Positions 62,538-64,000 of a stretch of DNA of 64,000 bases are shown here, one piece after another; positions within the stretch are counted from its first letter, which is position 1; each line of letters opens with the position of its first letter. The stretch spans positions 18,506,204-18,570,203 of the forward strand of contig OZ020492.1 in the NCBI GenBank assembly GCA_963971405.1, in the 5' to 3' direction. The DNA comes from Psococerastis gibbosa. Lineage: Eukaryota > Arthropoda > Insecta > Psocodea > Psocidae. Made by a program: the position numbers and the translations under genes. Below the pieces are notes generated by a model. That model searched no databases. It saw nothing but the letters and a program-made list of their open reading frames with translations, and was not told where the DNA came from.

Positions 62538-63490
62538 TGCCTTCCTATTTGTACGTTATTAATTCGTATAAGGAAAGCCTTTGCAATGGTCCAAATGGTA
62601 GGTTTCGAGATTCTAACTGAAGTTAGAGGTCCCAGGAACGAAATGTCTGTCTTCACTCTGGCACTATCTCACTTTAGGTGCCCATTCCATTGACCGGCTA
62701 GGGCTATTTCCAACAACGGTGACGTGGTAGCAGACATTCAAGACTTAGGTGGCGTTTCCACCGACCTCGCATTGCAGAATTGACGGAAATGTTTATTTTC
62801 CTCTATGCCATAGTTAAAATTGATCAATGATCATACAGTAAAATCACAAACAAACAAACTAAAATTAAAAAATGGCTTCATGGGATATGTTAATTACAAA
62901 CATTTTAATAGATTTCTATTTAAAAAAAAACAAACATTTCCGTCAATGTCATTTGCAATCTGCAATGCGAGGTCGGTGGAAACGCTACCTAAGTCTTGAA
63001 TGTCTGCTACCACGTCATCGTTGTTGGAAATAGCCCTAGCCGGTCAATGGAATGGGCGCCATAGGGCCAAACTACACGATAGAATCCATTTAAAAAAAAA
63101 ATCGAACAAATAGACAAGGGCATACTGTTGTAGACGGTACCTGGGCAACTCGTTGCCCAGCGCGCTTATAGCAGTTTGCCGAAAAAAAAACAAAAAACAA
63201 TAGTGCACACTACACCAATCCCATTAAAAACTACAGCATCGCATCACATATGATTATTAAAAAAAAAAAAAAAAAAAAAATTTGATGATATTTGGCGTTA
63301 TGGTTCACAAAAATATAAATATAAATATTGTTCAGTTCTTCTTAATTTTTTTTGATAATGAATTTTGGGGGTTCTATACCCCAAAAACACCCAAAAAGCT
63401 ACTAAATAATGTTTCCTGAAATACGGCTTCATTTTTTTTTAAATCGCATATATTGTAGTACATATTAAAGTAAACAGAACCCACATTGTG
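62538..63490 (+). repeat. Rep-E copy interrupted by Hb1
   Basis: 5' part 62538-62676 (TATAAGGAAAGCCTTTG, GGTCCCAGGAACGAAATGTC) and later part 63285-63490 (TATGGTTCACAAAAATA, TTTTGGGGGTTCTATACCCC) are separated by Hb1 copy 9 and about 220 bp of unassigned sequence with an A21 run. Confidence 0.5.
62677..63060 (+). mobile_element. Hb1 copy 9
   Basis: TTA before, ATA after (one mismatch). Ends GGTGCCCATTCC and GGAATGGGCGCC. Confidence 0.83.
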
Positions 63491-63499
63491 GATATTGCT

Positions 63500-63535
63500 T
63501 TTCAGGTCATGCTTTGGAGGGCATGTAAAGCTTGT
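63500..63535 (+). mobile_element. SINE-T1 fragment
   Basis: CATGCTTTGGAGGGCATGTA AAGC only. Confidence 0.4.
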
Positions 63536-63639
63536 GGCTGCTCGCTTGATTTCCCTGACTACAATCGAATTTCTCAATTGTTATTAATTTATTATTTATT
63601 CCTACTACTGTGATATTTCTTTTAACTTATATATCATAC

Positions 63640-63885
63640 ATAAAAGATGGTCAGGAATAGTCCAGTTTGTAAAAAACAAGAGTGCGAAACAGAAGATTGA
63701 GGTTTGAGACATATAATGAACTTAACATAAATGAAAAACATTCCGCCTGGCCTAGATCCACCCAACCCTAATAGATAACTCACCGTCATCGATATCGGAA
63801 ACGCGGCAGTCGGGCATGTTGCTGAACACATACAATCCCAGTAGAGCTGTGACCCGTCCTCAGCCCAGGACCCTCGCTGTGTTTT
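63640..63885 (+). repeat. Rep-L copy
   Basis: ATCCACCCAACCCTAATAGA and GTCGGGCATGTTGCTGAACA match 33170-33400. Confidence 0.5.
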
Positions 63886-64000
63886 TCTTTTTATGTCAAA
63901 TAGAAGCAAAACATTTTTATTAATTTTGACACGTTAAGTTTTTATGGAAAGCAACCCTTTGGAATGGAGAATTGCGTTAAATATGGCTGAAATGGTAGGA

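Overview
The window looks like nuclear DNA of a large, AT-rich, repeat-laden animal genome, most likely an insect or other arthropod. Supporting signs are short exons with GT/AG splice sites, a secreted PAN/Apple-domain gene, tRNA- and 5S-like SINEs, non-LTR retrotransposon ends and dense MITEs. Nothing prokaryotic or organellar was seen. The order cannot be fixed from sequence alone.

Region 1 (1-21.7 kb) is the 5' part of one protein-coding gene on the minus strand. I reconstructed five exons: 21435-21531 (start codon and signal peptide), 16365-16494, 15084-15217, 3509-3647 and 455-648. Together they give 231 codons plus one base. All four splice junctions agree in phase, and the product reads signal peptide, PAN domain 1, PAN domain 2. 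The gene continues past the left edge on the minus strand. Every exon is shorter than 200 bp, while introns reach about 11.4 kb and are filled with mobile elements.

Region 2 (21.7-64 kb) shows no convincing host gene. It is a mosaic of SINEs, MITEs, foldback elements, decayed non-LTR ends, two tandem arrays and microsatellites. The longest RT-like reading frame (39549-40715, minus) is a 5'-truncated LINE copy flanked by a 13-bp target duplication.

Repeat families named here: Hb1 (about 385-bp palindromic MITE, 9 copies, 3-bp A/T target duplications, PIF/Harbinger-like); Hb2 (162-bp relative of Hb1); hAT-like MITEs with 8-bp duplications, most carrying long G runs; SINE-T1, -T2 and -T3 (tRNA-like heads); SINE-5S (5'-end similarity to 5S rRNA); FB foldbacks; Rep-E, Rep-F and Rep-L (unclassified dispersed repeats); and 3' ends of several LINE lineages with different short tandem tails. 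Nested insertions let relative ages be ordered.
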